Positions 17,801 through 26,622 of a stretch of 64,000 bases of DNA are shown here, in pieces; position 1 is the first letter of the stretch, and each line of letters starts with the position of its first letter. The stretch covers positions 372,001-436,000 of the forward strand of contig JAGYIQ010000006.1 in NCBI GenBank assembly GCA_018402565.1, written 5' to 3'. Made by a program: the position numbers and the translations under genes. The notes below the pieces were generated by a model that was given only the letters and a program-made list of their open reading frames with translations, was not told where the DNA came from and did not search any database. Origin of the DNA: Pirellulaceae bacterium (GTDB taxonomy: Bacteria; Planctomycetota; Planctomycetia; Pirellulales; Pirellulaceae).

Positions 17801-18246
17801 AACTGCTTACCGATCGTCAAGGACCCTGGGCGGCGCGGCGGCAAGACTCCGACCTCGCATCGCCACAAGCCACCCGTTGCCTGACGCCAACCCACGCCCT
17901 ACAACATCGAAGCCAACCCGGGCCCATCCTAACCGCTCCCCCAGCACACGCTAGCACCCTGAACGGGAGGGGTAGGTCGAACAAACGCGGATTTTTCGCC
18001 CTACTGGACCTGCCACCGCTAGGCTGGCTGGCGTTTTTCCAGCATTCGGTCGGGGTACGCCTCGTCGGTCGATCGCGTTCCACCGCAATCGTCCCTGGAT
18101 TCGTGTTGTGAAAATCAGCGGGCAGAGTTTAGAATTGGCTCCCGTGGAATCCGCTGATCGATGGACCGCCGAGCGGGTGCTGGGCGAATCGGACGGGCGG
18201 GCCGAGACGGTGATTAGCTTCAATCCAGAGCCAAGGAAGGCGCTTC
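17801..18246. other. Intergenic region without a visible gene
   Basis: Between the divergent spermidine-synthase-like gene and kdsC. Apart from the predicted kdsC promoter at 18106-18135, I see no conserved coding frame, strong repeat or RNA. Confidence 0.5.
18106..18135 (+). promoter_or_regulatory. Predicted sigma-70-type promoter for kdsC/lptC operon
   Basis: TTGTGA at 18106-18111 and TAGAAT at 18130-18135, with an 18-base spacer, about 110 bases before the kdsC start. Sequence prediction only. Confidence 0.45.
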
Positions 18247-18789
18247 GTGGAACCCAACCAACGCGACATCGCCGATGTGCTCGGGATTTCCCTGATCCTC
18301 TCCGACGTCGACGGCGTTTTGACCGACGGCGGTATCCGCTACGCGGGCGATGGCCCAGAATCGAAAGAATTTCACGTCCGCGATGGCCTGGGTATCAAGC
18401 TGTGGCGTCTGGCAGGCGGACAATTTGGCATCATCACCGCTCGGTCGTCCCCCGCCGTCGAACGCCGCGCCAAGGAGCTGGGCGTCGATTATCTGGTGCA
18501 GGGGCAGGAGTCGAAGTTGGCCCAAGCCAAGGCCATTTGGCGTGGTTTGGGCTTGGATTCCAGCCAAGTTTGCTACGTGGGCGACGACCTCACGGACGTC
18601 CCGGTCTTGCAGGCCGTCGGCTGGCCGGTGACCGTCGCCGACGGGGTCGCCGAGGTGAAATCCAGCGCCCGCATGATCACACAAGCGGTCGGCGGCCGCG
18701 GCGCAATCCGAGAATTGGTGGAATACCTGCTGCAGACCCAAGGTCGCTGGGACGAAGTGGTCACCGCTTACCTGAAGTCCCTCGAGTGA
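18247..18789 (+). CDS. kdsC: 3-deoxy-D-manno-octulosonate 8-phosphate phosphatase (KdsC, HAD-IIIA)
   Basis: HAD-family phosphatase converting Kdo-8-phosphate to Kdo for LPS inner core synthesis. At 180 residues it has the normal size. The catalytic DVDG motif (D20 and D22 in LILSDVDGVLTDGG), the substrate loop KEFHVRDGLGIKLW, ITARSS (motif II), then K and GDDLTDVPVL (motif IV) are all visible. GTG 18247 is preceded by AAGGA at about 8 bases. The next gene, LptC/LptA-like, overlaps or abuts the stop, matching the classical kdsC-lptC-lptA order. Confidence 0.93.
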   Translation: MEPNQRDIADVLGISLILSDVDGVLTDGGIRYAGDGPESKEFHVRDGLGIKLWRLAGGQFGIITARSSPAVERRAKELGVDYLVQGQESKLAQAKAIWRGLGLDSSQVCYVGDDLTDVPVLQAVGWPVTVADGVAEVKSSARMITQAVGGRGAIRELVEYLLQTQGRWDEVVTAYLKSLE

Positions 18790-18794
18790 TCCCC

Positions 18795-21700
18795 ATGCCC
18801 ATTCGCAACGTTGTCCTGGCGTCCCTCTTAACCGGTTTGGCGTTTTTTGCCTACCTCCGCTGGATTGTCCCAGTCGTCGAAGGCCAATCCGCCGACCAAG
18901 TCCCCGAGATCGACCTGCTGGGCAGCCTCCGCGTCGAACAGCCCGGGCAATGGTTGTCGCTGTTCCCGCAGGACGCGTGGCAACGCGACCCGCAACGAAG
19001 GAACATGATCGAAGCGGATGGCAACATCGTGTTGTTTCGCGACTACCACAACCAAGACGACGGCTCCCTCCGCGTGGCTGGACTGACCTTGCTGCTGTTC
19101 GACAGCCAGGAACCCACGGCCGCCCCAGGGTTCGCGGCCGCCAGCGGTCTTCCGACTCCCTCCCCCCTAGCGGCCCCAACCAGCAACGCGCCGATCGGCG
19201 GGCAATCGGCCCCCGTCGCGAAACTTCCGCTGGTGGTCGAAGCCACGGAAGACGCCATCTTGTCCTTCGATGCCCAGACGGCTCAAGGACTCAATCGCTA
19301 TGGGGACTTGAAACGCGTGGAGTTTCTCGGACGAGCCAAGTTCTGGCGACTGAGCGACACCCCGGCGGATTCGTTCGTGATCGACACGCAGCAACTACAG
19401 ATCAACGGCCACGAAGCGACCACCACCGCCGCAGTTCACTTTCAGTTCGGCGAATCAACAGGGATCGCCACCGGGCTGCAACTGACTTTCGACAATCCCG
19501 ACAACTTGCACACGCAGAACGCCAACGTCACGAAGATCCAGGGCCTACGCCATCTGCGTTTGGGCCGCATCGATCAATTGAACTTGGTGACGGACGACCA
19601 ACGGTCGTTGGACCTGACGTGCCGCGGTCCAGCCGAGTTCCACTTTCGTCGCTCGCTGGCCAAGTTTTCAGACGACGTCCGGGTCCTGGATCGCGATTCC
19701 GGCCACTGGAGCATGGGCAACGTCATGCTGGTGCAGTTCCAACCGCCCGCCGCTCAATCAGCAACGCCACCGGAAACGCCCGCCTTGACCACGCGACTCG
19801 CGCCGCAAGCCCTGTGGTTCTACGGAACCCCTGCCTTTGTCTTGCAGCCGGACTCCGCCTTGCAATTGGCTGCGGCCGTCTTGCATTACGACGTCAACAA
19901 AGGCGAGTTCACCGCAGGCTCTCTGCCGACCACCGGCGTCGAACCATGGATGATGGAGGCCACAACCGCGGCCGATCGCTCGGTGTGGTCGCATGTCGAG
20001 TTTCAACGCGGTGGATTTCAGTTGCGGACTCCACACGTGAAGTACCTGCAAGCCAAACCACCGACCGACTCCTCAGCTACCGACTCGTCAGCTACCGACT
20101 CGTCATGGTCCGCGAGCGACAGATCGGTCACCTCAGCAGACAAGCCGCTCGGCGGTTCCCTCGGACTACTGGGTGGCGGCAAATTGGAGGCTGCCGGACC
20201 CGGCGCCCTCTGGCACGACGGCCCCGTGGGTAAACCACCGATTGAGGTGCAATGGCAAGATCGCTTGACCGTGACTCCCGACATCGAGAACCCGGCCCAG
20301 TGGCTAATCACGGTTCGCGGCGAGACGCTGACGTGCCTGGATGCCGAGACCTATTTTAGGGCCGATGACCTGTACCTTTGGCTGCAACCGACACCCGTCG
20401 CCGCACCAGCCGCCGTCGCTGCACCAGCCGCCGTCGGGATGACCGATAAATGGCAGCCTGACTTATTGATGGCACGCGGCAACGTCCGCTTCCAAGACGA
20501 GCGTCTGCGAGCGTCGGTCAGGGAGACTCGAATCTACTTCCCCTCAACAGACGTTGCCGCTGCCACACCCAACGACTTGGTCGCCACACCCCGTGGTGAC
20601 ATCGCCCTCGTCTCCGCCACCGCTCCGGCACCCAGCGACCTCAACCGCCTGAGGCACGACTCAGTGGACTCAGTGGGTTCGCCGCACACGGTGGGCTCAG
20701 TGGGCGCAGTGGACGGAATTGGCTCAGTGGGCTCGGCCACGCCGCCTGCAACCATCCCACCGACACGCCTGCCGCCGCTGTCTCGTCGACCCACGGTCAG
20801 CCCCCCACTCCCGCGGGCGGCGCGGGGCTCGGATATCACAGCGGAAACCATGGTCCTGCAATTGGTGCCGGTGCTCGACCCGCGTGCCAGCGCGCTCCCA
20901 CTTGCCGCACCTGCCGCAACGGGCGCACCTGCCTCAACGGGCGCAACAGGGAATGCCTATCGCGTCGAGACGATCGACTTGGATGGTGGCGTGGTTATCG
21001 AAGAAGCCCAATGGAACGAGCAGGTACCCGATCCTGCACGAACGGGTGGTAGCTCAACAGCACTCGGTACCGAAACCCCTGACACCGAGTTCTCTCCGCG
21101 CTACCGCTTGTTAGGACAACGCGTGATCGGGCAAGCGGCCGCCAATCGAGCGACGCAGCACTCGGACGCCGCGGGCGATTGGAATTCCACAGAGCCCGCT
21201 GGTACGCGACGCTCCCCGCTCCCGCATGACTCAACGGCCTCCAATCAAGGGCCATTGGCGGATGCGTTCGTTTGGGCCATCCAAGGCCCCGAAAACCAGC
21301 CCGCACGATTGCTGACTCCCGAAGCCGAACTGGCCTCCGTCGAGCTGAACTTCGATCAGGCTCGGCAATTGACGTGGACCAATCACGCCGGTGTAGTGCA
21401 ATTTGCGATCCCATCCGAAATCAAACCAACTGCTCCCAACGCACCACTCGCGCAGGTCGACACACCGGCAATGGGCAGCGGCACAGTGCCCAACGGCCGC
21501 GGCAGTGCGACTTGGCAGGATGGCATGCAATTCAACGGCCGCGATCTGCTCCTCGACGGTCACATCAAGCTCGATATGGATCGCCCGACTGCCACTGGCC
21601 AGCAGGAACGGCTACAGGCCCATGCCGCTCGGCTGACATTGGAACTGCAACAACCCGTTCGCCTGGATGGACTGAGCGACGAGCAGCGCGGTGCACCGAG

Positions 21701-22490
21701 CCAACGCGTGGCGGCCAAACGCTTGTGGTTGTACGCGAAGACAGAGCCAAACCAGCCAGCCACCGACTCGCCCGTACGTATTTATCAACAACGTCGAGAC
21801 ACCCGCGAGGCGCTGCTTGCTCAGGAGGTCATCTGGGCACAACAAGTGGAGTTACGACTGGATCAGAACCAGTTTCAAGTGACGGGACCGGGAACCGTTT
21901 GGAGTCTACGTCCGGGCAGTTCCTCCGCTACCCGGCCGGTCAATGCTGGCCCCATCGCGGCTGATCCTTCCCGACCAACCCTGACGTTTCTGAAAGTGCA
22001 ATTCCAGCGCGAGATGAACGGACATTGGAGTGAAGGCCGAGTCGACTTGTTGGGTCCCGTCGCGGCACTTTACGGCAAGACCGACGATTGGCAAATCATG
22101 GACAATGAAACGCGTTTACTCGACCCAATCAAGATCACCAGCAACCAGATGACGTTGAATCGGTGGCAGCCGACGCCCGACGCGCCCTTTGAACTGGAGT
22201 GGGAAGCGGCTGGTCGAGTGCACGTGTTGGGCGAGGACTTTGAGGGTACCTCGCAACAGATCAACTACGCCCAGCAGCAGGATCTGTTGACGCTCCGAGG
22301 CGATGGTCGCGGCCCGGCCAAGTTCTGGCAAATCGCCACGACCAACGGACAACGGAATCATCTGGCCGCTCAGAAGATCTGGTACCGTCCGCAACACGAG
22401 GACTTCTACTTCGAGGGCTTCCAAGAGGGGAATTTGAACTTCTTCTCGGGACGCCGCGGCCCGACTCCCCCGGATGCCGAGCAGCGTTAG
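18795..22490 (+). CDS. Very large LptC/LptA (OstA)-like LPS export protein
   Basis: A 1231-residue protein with an N-terminal membrane anchor (NVVLASLLTGLAFFAYLRWIV, residues about 5-25) followed by a periplasmic part made of repeated beta-rich segments. LptC-like features are near the start (ADGNIVLFRDYHNQD), and OstA/LptA-like segments recur towards the C-terminus (GRVHVLGEDFEGTSQQINYA, LLTLRGDGRG). LptC and LptA form the periplasmic bridge for LPS from the LptBFG complex. E. coli LptC and LptA are each under 200 aa, so this is a giant, probably fused or expanded form. Low-complexity linkers (TDSSATDSSATDSS; a Val-Gly-Ser-rich tract near residue 630) separate blocks. ATG 18795 is chosen; GTG 18786 overlaps the kdsC stop and is the alternative. 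Confidence 0.8.
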   Translation: MPIRNVVLASLLTGLAFFAYLRWIVPVVEGQSADQVPEIDLLGSLRVEQPGQWLSLFPQDAWQRDPQRRNMIEADGNIVLFRDYHNQDDGSLRVAGLTLLLFDSQEPTAAPGFAAASGLPTPSPLAAPTSNAPIGGQSAPVAKLPLVVEATEDAILSFDAQTAQGLNRYGDLKRVEFLGRAKFWRLSDTPADSFVIDTQQLQINGHEATTTAAVHFQFGESTGIATGLQLTFDNPDNLHTQNANVTKIQGLRHLRLGRIDQLNLVTDDQRSLDLTCRGPAEFHFRRSLAKFSDDVRVLDRDSGHWSMGNVMLVQFQPPAAQSATPPETPALTTRLAPQALWFYGTPAFVLQPDSALQLAAAVLHYDVNKGEFTAGSLPTTGVEPWMMEATTAADRSVWSHVEFQRGGFQLRTPHVKYLQAKPPTDSSATDSSATDSSWSASDRSVTSADKPLGGSLGLLGGGKLEAAGPGALWHDGPVGKPPIEVQWQDRLTVTPDIENPAQWLITVRGETLTCLDAETYFRADDLYLWLQPTPVAAPAAVAAPAAVGMTDKWQPDLLMARGNVRFQDERLRASVRETRIYFPSTDVAAATPNDLVATPRGDIALVSATAPAPSDLNRLRHDSVDSVGSPHTVGSVGAVDGIGSVGSATPPATIPPTRLPPLSRRPTVSPPLPRAARGSDITAETMVLQLVPVLDPRASALPLAAPAATGAPASTGATGNAYRVETIDLDGGVVIEEAQWNEQVPDPARTGGSSTALGTETPDTEFSPRYRLLGQRVIGQAAANRATQHSDAAGDWNSTEPAGTRRSPLPHDSTASNQGPLADAFVWAIQGPENQPARLLTPEAELASVELNFDQARQLTWTNHAGVVQFAIPSEIKPTAPNAPLAQVDTPAMGSGTVPNGRGSATWQDGMQFNGRDLLLDGHIKLDMDRPTATGQQERLQAHAARLTLELQQPVRLDGLSDEQRGAPSQRVAAKRLWLYAKTEPNQPATDSPVRIYQQRRDTREALLAQEVIWAQQVELRLDQNQFQVTGPGTVWSLRPGSSSATRPVNAGPIAADPSRPTLTFLKVQFQREMNGHWSEGRVDLLGPVAALYGKTDDWQIMDNETRLLDPIKITSNQMTLNRWQPTPDAPFELEWEAAGRVHVLGEDFEGTSQQINYAQQQDLLTLRGDGRGPAKFWQIATTNGQRNHLAAQKIWYRPQHEDFYFEGFQEGNLNFFSGRRGPTPPDAEQR

Positions 22491-22885
22491 TGGCCGGACT
22501 ACCCCGCACGACCCCGAAAATAGGCACCCGCCAGTGGACATTTTGCGGCGGGAGCACTCGAAAAGCGGCAGCGAACAAGGTAAAATTCGATGCTCCATTT
22601 ACGGGTGTCGGGGCGCCGCGGAGCCAGTCGTTGCCGTAAAACGCCCCCTCGTGCGAACAGCCAACGCCGATCGACACGATGACCAACGGCGGGCGAACGG
22701 CGGGCGAACGGCCGGGCGGAAAGCACCCGCCGCGAGGTTCAACAACCGGCTGTGAACGGCTACAATTCGACCGACGGTTCATGGCCCGACCAGCCGCCTC
22801 GGTCCCCGAGCGACTCGGCAGCTCTCGGACGCGGGTCGGACTGCCGTCGCCTGGACAACGTGATCCCTTCGAGCCTTGTCGACCC
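22491..22885. other. Intergenic region upstream of map, no visible gene
   Basis: 395 bases between the LptC-like stop and the chosen map start. Part of it is open in the map frame from 22679 but shows no recognisable protein. It contains short ggcgggcgaacg repeats (about 22685-22715) and a TACAAT at 22761-22766 that could be a -10 box for map. Confidence 0.45.
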
Positions 22886-23695
22886 ATGCTGATCAAACAA
22901 AAAAAGATCCTGCTGACGCCCATCGAACGCGACGCCATGCGTGTCGCTGGACGGTTCAACGCCGAATTGATGGATTTTGTTCGCCCACACGTCAAGGAAG
23001 GTGTCTCGACCGGCGAGATCGATCGGATGGTGCATCAATACACCCTCGACCACGGCCACATCCCCGCGTGCCTGGGTTATGGCCCAGCCAAAAACCCGTA
23101 CCCAAAGTCCTGCTGCACCAGCGTCAACCAAGTGGTTTGCCACGGCATCCCCGGCAACTACGTGCTGCGACCCGGTGACATTGTCAACTTGGACGTGACC
23201 ACGATCGTCGATGGATGGCACGGCGACCAGTCGGAAACGTTCATCATCGAACCCATCGCCGGCGAAGTGCGCCAGGTCGTACAGTGCGCCTTCGACTCCC
23301 TGCATTTGGCCATCGAGGCCTTGACCCCTAGCTGCAGCCTGGATCTGATCGGCCAAGTCATTGCTCGGCACGCCGCCCAGTTCCGCTTCGGCGTCGTCGA
23401 CAAGTACGTCGGGCATGGCATCGGCAGACGCTTTCACGAACCGCCCAACGTGTCTCACGTACCCACCCGGGAAGCCAAAAGCCAACGCATCGAACCTGGG
23501 CTCTGCTTCACCATCGAACCCATGATCAACGGCGGCTCCAAAAAGACCATCGAAGATACCCGCGACGGTTGGACCGTCCGCACAGCCGACGGCAAAGTCT
23601 CCGCCCAATTCGAACACACCCTGCTGATGACCGAGACCGGCATCGAGGTGCTAACTACCACCCAATTGGGACCGCAACGTGGTCACAAGTTCTAA
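22886..23695 (+). CDS. map: Methionine aminopeptidase, type I
   Basis: Removes the initiator Met from nascent proteins. The pita-bread M24 fold's metal ligands are all visible: NLDVTT, HGDQSETF, GHGIGRRFHE, FTIEPM and AQFEHT. TSVNQVVCHGIPG carries the substrate-pocket His. The 269-residue protein from ATG 22886 (MLIKQKKILLTP) is normal for type I; an upstream extension to 22679 has no family support. The LGYGPAKNPYPKSCCTSVN region matches type Ia. Its 3' end overlaps an in-frame GTG of the next open frame. Confidence 0.93.
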   Translation: MLIKQKKILLTPIERDAMRVAGRFNAELMDFVRPHVKEGVSTGEIDRMVHQYTLDHGHIPACLGYGPAKNPYPKSCCTSVNQVVCHGIPGNYVLRPGDIVNLDVTTIVDGWHGDQSETFIIEPIAGEVRQVVQCAFDSLHLAIEALTPSCSLDLIGQVIARHAAQFRFGVVDKYVGHGIGRRFHEPPNVSHVPTREAKSQRIEPGLCFTIEPMINGGSKKTIEDTRDGWTVRTADGKVSAQFEHTLLMTETGIEVLTTTQLGPQRGHKF

Positions 23696-26549
23696 CCCAC
23701 GACCCGTCCGCTGCGGCGTAACCGTTCACGGGCGGAAGGTAATCTTTGAGGCCGGTGCATTCCGCAAGTCGGGTGGTTCCCGGGGCAAACCAGTAGCGTT
23801 CTCCAGTGGCTTTGACTCGCAAACGATCGTGGAGATAGCCCGACTTGCTGCATGGCACCCTACGAGGCGTGAACGGTTACGCTGCGGCCGCTTTGGTTTG
23901 CCCAGCATCTTGAGCTGGGCCGTGGCGTTCTTGCTACTCACGCACGGCGGCCCGTCGCGGGTCATGGCGCAATTGCCAGCCGATCGTTCGGCCGTGGCGC
24001 ATCTGGAGCAGCTGGAGCAACGCCAACTATTCGGCTCGGTTATCCGCTACAGCGAGGCTCGATTCAATCAACAGGACTTGCCGCCGGGGTGGCGCTCGCA
24101 ACTGGCCGCGCGGTGGATTCGTGCCTTGACGTTGCGTACCTTGAATCTGGAACCGAGTGCGGCGGCCAGCGTCTGGCCAGAGGTCCGCGCGACGACGCAG
24201 CGATTGGTGGCCGAAACTCGGTTTTTTCCACAACATTTTTTGGTCCGCTTTCAGGCCGCTCTCATTGGCCTGGGCGAGGCGCGATTGGCCAGCCTACTGC
24301 CGGAAAACTCGGCGACCCGGGGCGATCTCCGCGAACAAGGCGTGGCAGCCGCCCGCGAAACCCTGCAGCAGTTGCGTGGTTTGCAACAAGAGATCCTCCA
24401 ATTCGCCACGACGGTGCCCGAGCGGCCAGCCGCGACGACCGACGCGTTTCCGGAATTCACTCGTGAACAGTTGTATGCCCTCGCGCGGGATGTCGAATAC
24501 CAAATGCTGGCGGCCATGGCGGTGCGAGCTCGGTTCTACGGCCCCGCGGATCTGGCCAGTCGACTCGATACCGCCCAGCAAATGGTCGATTTGGCAACAA
24601 CCCTGCAGCCGAAGGTGTCGAACGAATCGCTTCTCTGGTGGGAGACCCAATACCTAGCCCTGGAGGCCATCCGAGCTTTACAGGACTGGCCGCGGTGGCA
24701 AACGAAATGGGAAAACTCCCCGTTGCCGCTGGCGCCGACCGAGGTCCTGGGGAAACTGGTGGCCGCTCGCTTGGAAGCCCAACTGGACCGACAGGAGTGG
24801 ACCGAATCAGTGGCCCAGGCCAACGATTTTTTTCGCTTGCTGCAGACGCGCGATGCCGCCAGCCTGGGCACGATTAAAAACCCCGGCGACCTGAGCGACG
24901 CCACGGCCTGGCCCGAATTTGATGTGGCGCGGGCCCGGTTGTATTTCTTGCTGGCCGTGGAAGCCGATCGAGTCGCCAGTGAGTCGTCGGGGCAAACCGT
25001 GACGACCACGCGACTCGCCGCCGAATCCCAGGTGCTGGAGTTCTCTCGGTCCGTCAGTCGTCAACATGGTGGATTTTGGAGCGGTGACCTCACCCGCCGA
25101 CTGCTGGGCAGTGTCGCCAACAGCCGGCCCGCCGAAAATGTCTCGCCACTGCTGTTGCGGCAACTGATCAGCGATGGCCAATGGGACCAGGTGCAAGATT
25201 TGACTCAAGTCGGCATCGAGCAGGCGCGGAGCAACGGCAACGCGGAGCTGGCCTTGGAATTGGCCACGTTAGTTGCGGGAACGGCCCGGTTATTGGAGCC
25301 ACGGCCGTGGATGGTGGAGCGAATCGAGGCCGCGACCTTGCCACACGCCGCCCACCCGCGGGCCGCAGCGATCCATCATTACGCCAACATTTTGGCCGCC
25401 AAGCTGCCGCGTCGCGACGACAACCAACCACCAGCCGCCTTGGCAGTCTGGCAGAGACATGTCCAGACCTGGCCTGATGTCGAGACGGCTCACCAGATCC
25501 GCTTGCAGATCGCCGCCGCCTTGGAAGGACAACAGCAGCCGGCAGCAGCCGCGGCCCAGTTGTTGGACATTCCGGCTGAATCGCCCAGCTACCCTCCGGC
25601 GCTCGCACTTTTGGAGTCCGTCTTGGCGGCAGACTTGTCACTGGCCGGCCAAGATGCCGCCCTGCGATCAGCGCGAGCCCAGCATTGGGTGGATGCGTTG
25701 CGTCCCCGTGTGGAAGTCAATGGCCAGTGGCCAACGCAGTGGAGCTCGTCCGCGCAACGCCTCGCCCTGTTATTGGTGCAACTCCAACTGGACACTCCCG
25801 ACCCACAAGCCAGCTGGATCGCGGGCTTGTTGCGGCTCGTCGAACAACGCGGCCCGACCCTCGAAGCCGACCTCCGCTCCCGCTTGACCGTCGTGGCAGT
25901 CCTGGCCGAATACCATCAAGCCGCCGCCGGACAAACGGCCATGGAAGCGTTGCAGGAACCGGCCGCGGCCATCACCGATGGTGACTATCGCTGGCTGGCC
26001 CAAAGCTTCGATCGGCGTCTACCCTCGCTGGGCTTAGCCGGCGAACGGGACCTGGGACGCAGCACCTCGCGGGCCGGCATGGTCCGACGGGCCGCCCAGT
26101 CGCAACTGGTGGTGATCCAGGCGTGGGAGACCAAATACCCCGCCTCGGCGGCGACCCTCAACGATTGGCTGACTCGACAAAAGATCCATGCACTCAATTA
26201 TTTGGAGCGAACCCCAGAAGCCCTGGAGCTGGCGCGAAAGGCCGCTGCCGCCAGTGAGAAGAGCTTGCCACATCAACAATGGCTGGGCTACACCCTGAGT
26301 CGTTCCAATCATCCGACCGACACCGCCGCGGCAGTATCGCAATGGCGCAAGATCGGCTCACTGACGCCGAAAAATTCGGATCCGTGGTTCGAGGCCAAGT
26401 ATTATTTGGCGGATGCCCAACGCCGACTCGGCAAGAACGAAGAGGCTTGGCGACTGCTACAATACGTCAAACAAACAGAAAACGCCGCTTGGCAGAAAAC
26501 CCCACAACGCGATCAGCTCGAACGCCTCTTGCAGTCGATTTCACCTTGA
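23679..26549 (+). CDS. Large secreted TPR-like planctomycete protein, 5' end altered by a repeat insertion
   Basis: An open frame of 956 codons. The functional protein appears to begin with a signal sequence (PSILSWAVAFLLLTHGGPSRVMAQ) encoded from about 23901. It continues with about 860 residues of alpha-helical, Leu/Ala/Gln-rich sequence resembling TPR or solenoid repeats; no enzyme motif is seen. Upstream of the signal sequence, the 163-bp element plus 8-bp duplication adds exactly 57 in-frame codons with no stop. Without the insert, GTG 23679 would encode a normal n-region (MVTSSNPRPVRCGRFG) before the signal. Today the start may be GTG 23679, leaving the signal about 75 residues in, or TTG 23898. 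Planctomycete proteins of this type are uncharacterised. The next gene starts 73 bases later. Confidence 0.75.
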   Translation: MVTSSNPRPVRCGVTVHGRKVIFEAGAFRKSGGSRGKPVAFSSGFDSQTIVEIARLAAWHPTRRERLRCGRFGLPSILSWAVAFLLLTHGGPSRVMAQLPADRSAVAHLEQLEQRQLFGSVIRYSEARFNQQDLPPGWRSQLAARWIRALTLRTLNLEPSAAASVWPEVRATTQRLVAETRFFPQHFLVRFQAALIGLGEARLASLLPENSATRGDLREQGVAAARETLQQLRGLQQEILQFATTVPERPAATTDAFPEFTREQLYALARDVEYQMLAAMAVRARFYGPADLASRLDTAQQMVDLATTLQPKVSNESLLWWETQYLALEAIRALQDWPRWQTKWENSPLPLAPTEVLGKLVAARLEAQLDRQEWTESVAQANDFFRLLQTRDAASLGTIKNPGDLSDATAWPEFDVARARLYFLLAVEADRVASESSGQTVTTTRLAAESQVLEFSRSVSRQHGGFWSGDLTRRLLGSVANSRPAENVSPLLLRQLISDGQWDQVQDLTQVGIEQARSNGNAELALELATLVAGTARLLEPRPWMVERIEAATLPHAAHPRAAAIHHYANILAAKLPRRDDNQPPAALAVWQRHVQTWPDVETAHQIRLQIAAALEGQQQPAAAAAQLLDIPAESPSYPPALALLESVLAADLSLAGQDAALRSARAQHWVDALRPRVEVNGQWPTQWSSSAQRLALLLVQLQLDTPDPQASWIAGLLRLVEQRGPTLEADLRSRLTVVAVLAEYHQAAAGQTAMEALQEPAAAITDGDYRWLAQSFDRRLPSLGLAGERDLGRSTSRAGMVRRAAQSQLVVIQAWETKYPASAATLNDWLTRQKIHALNYLERTPEALELARKAAAASEKSLPHQQWLGYTLSRSNHPTDTAAAVSQWRKIGSLTPKNSDPWFEAKYYLADAQRRLGKNEEAWRLLQYVKQTENAAWQKTPQRDQLERLLQSISP
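23718..23880 (-). mobile_element. 163-bp inverted-repeat element, copy inside the 5' end of a coding frame
   Basis: A full 163-bp copy in reverse orientation, with ends GTAACCGTTCACG and CGTGAACGGTTAC. It is flanked by a perfect 8-bp direct repeat GCTGCGGC at 23710-23717 and 23881-23888. Element plus duplication equals 171 bp, so the surrounding reading frame is preserved. Removing 171 bp joins map's downstream sequence directly to the signal-peptide coding region. Confidence 0.93.
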
Positions 26550-26622
26550 CCGAATCCGCCAGACTCTCTAAATCCTGATAGCAAGGGCGAAATGGATTCC
26601 CCCTCGTGCTCGGGAGCGATTT

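Noticed and set aside
18108..18794. N-terminal extension of the LptC-like frame upstream of 18795
   Set aside because: It overlaps kdsC in another frame; the membrane anchor begins directly after 18795.
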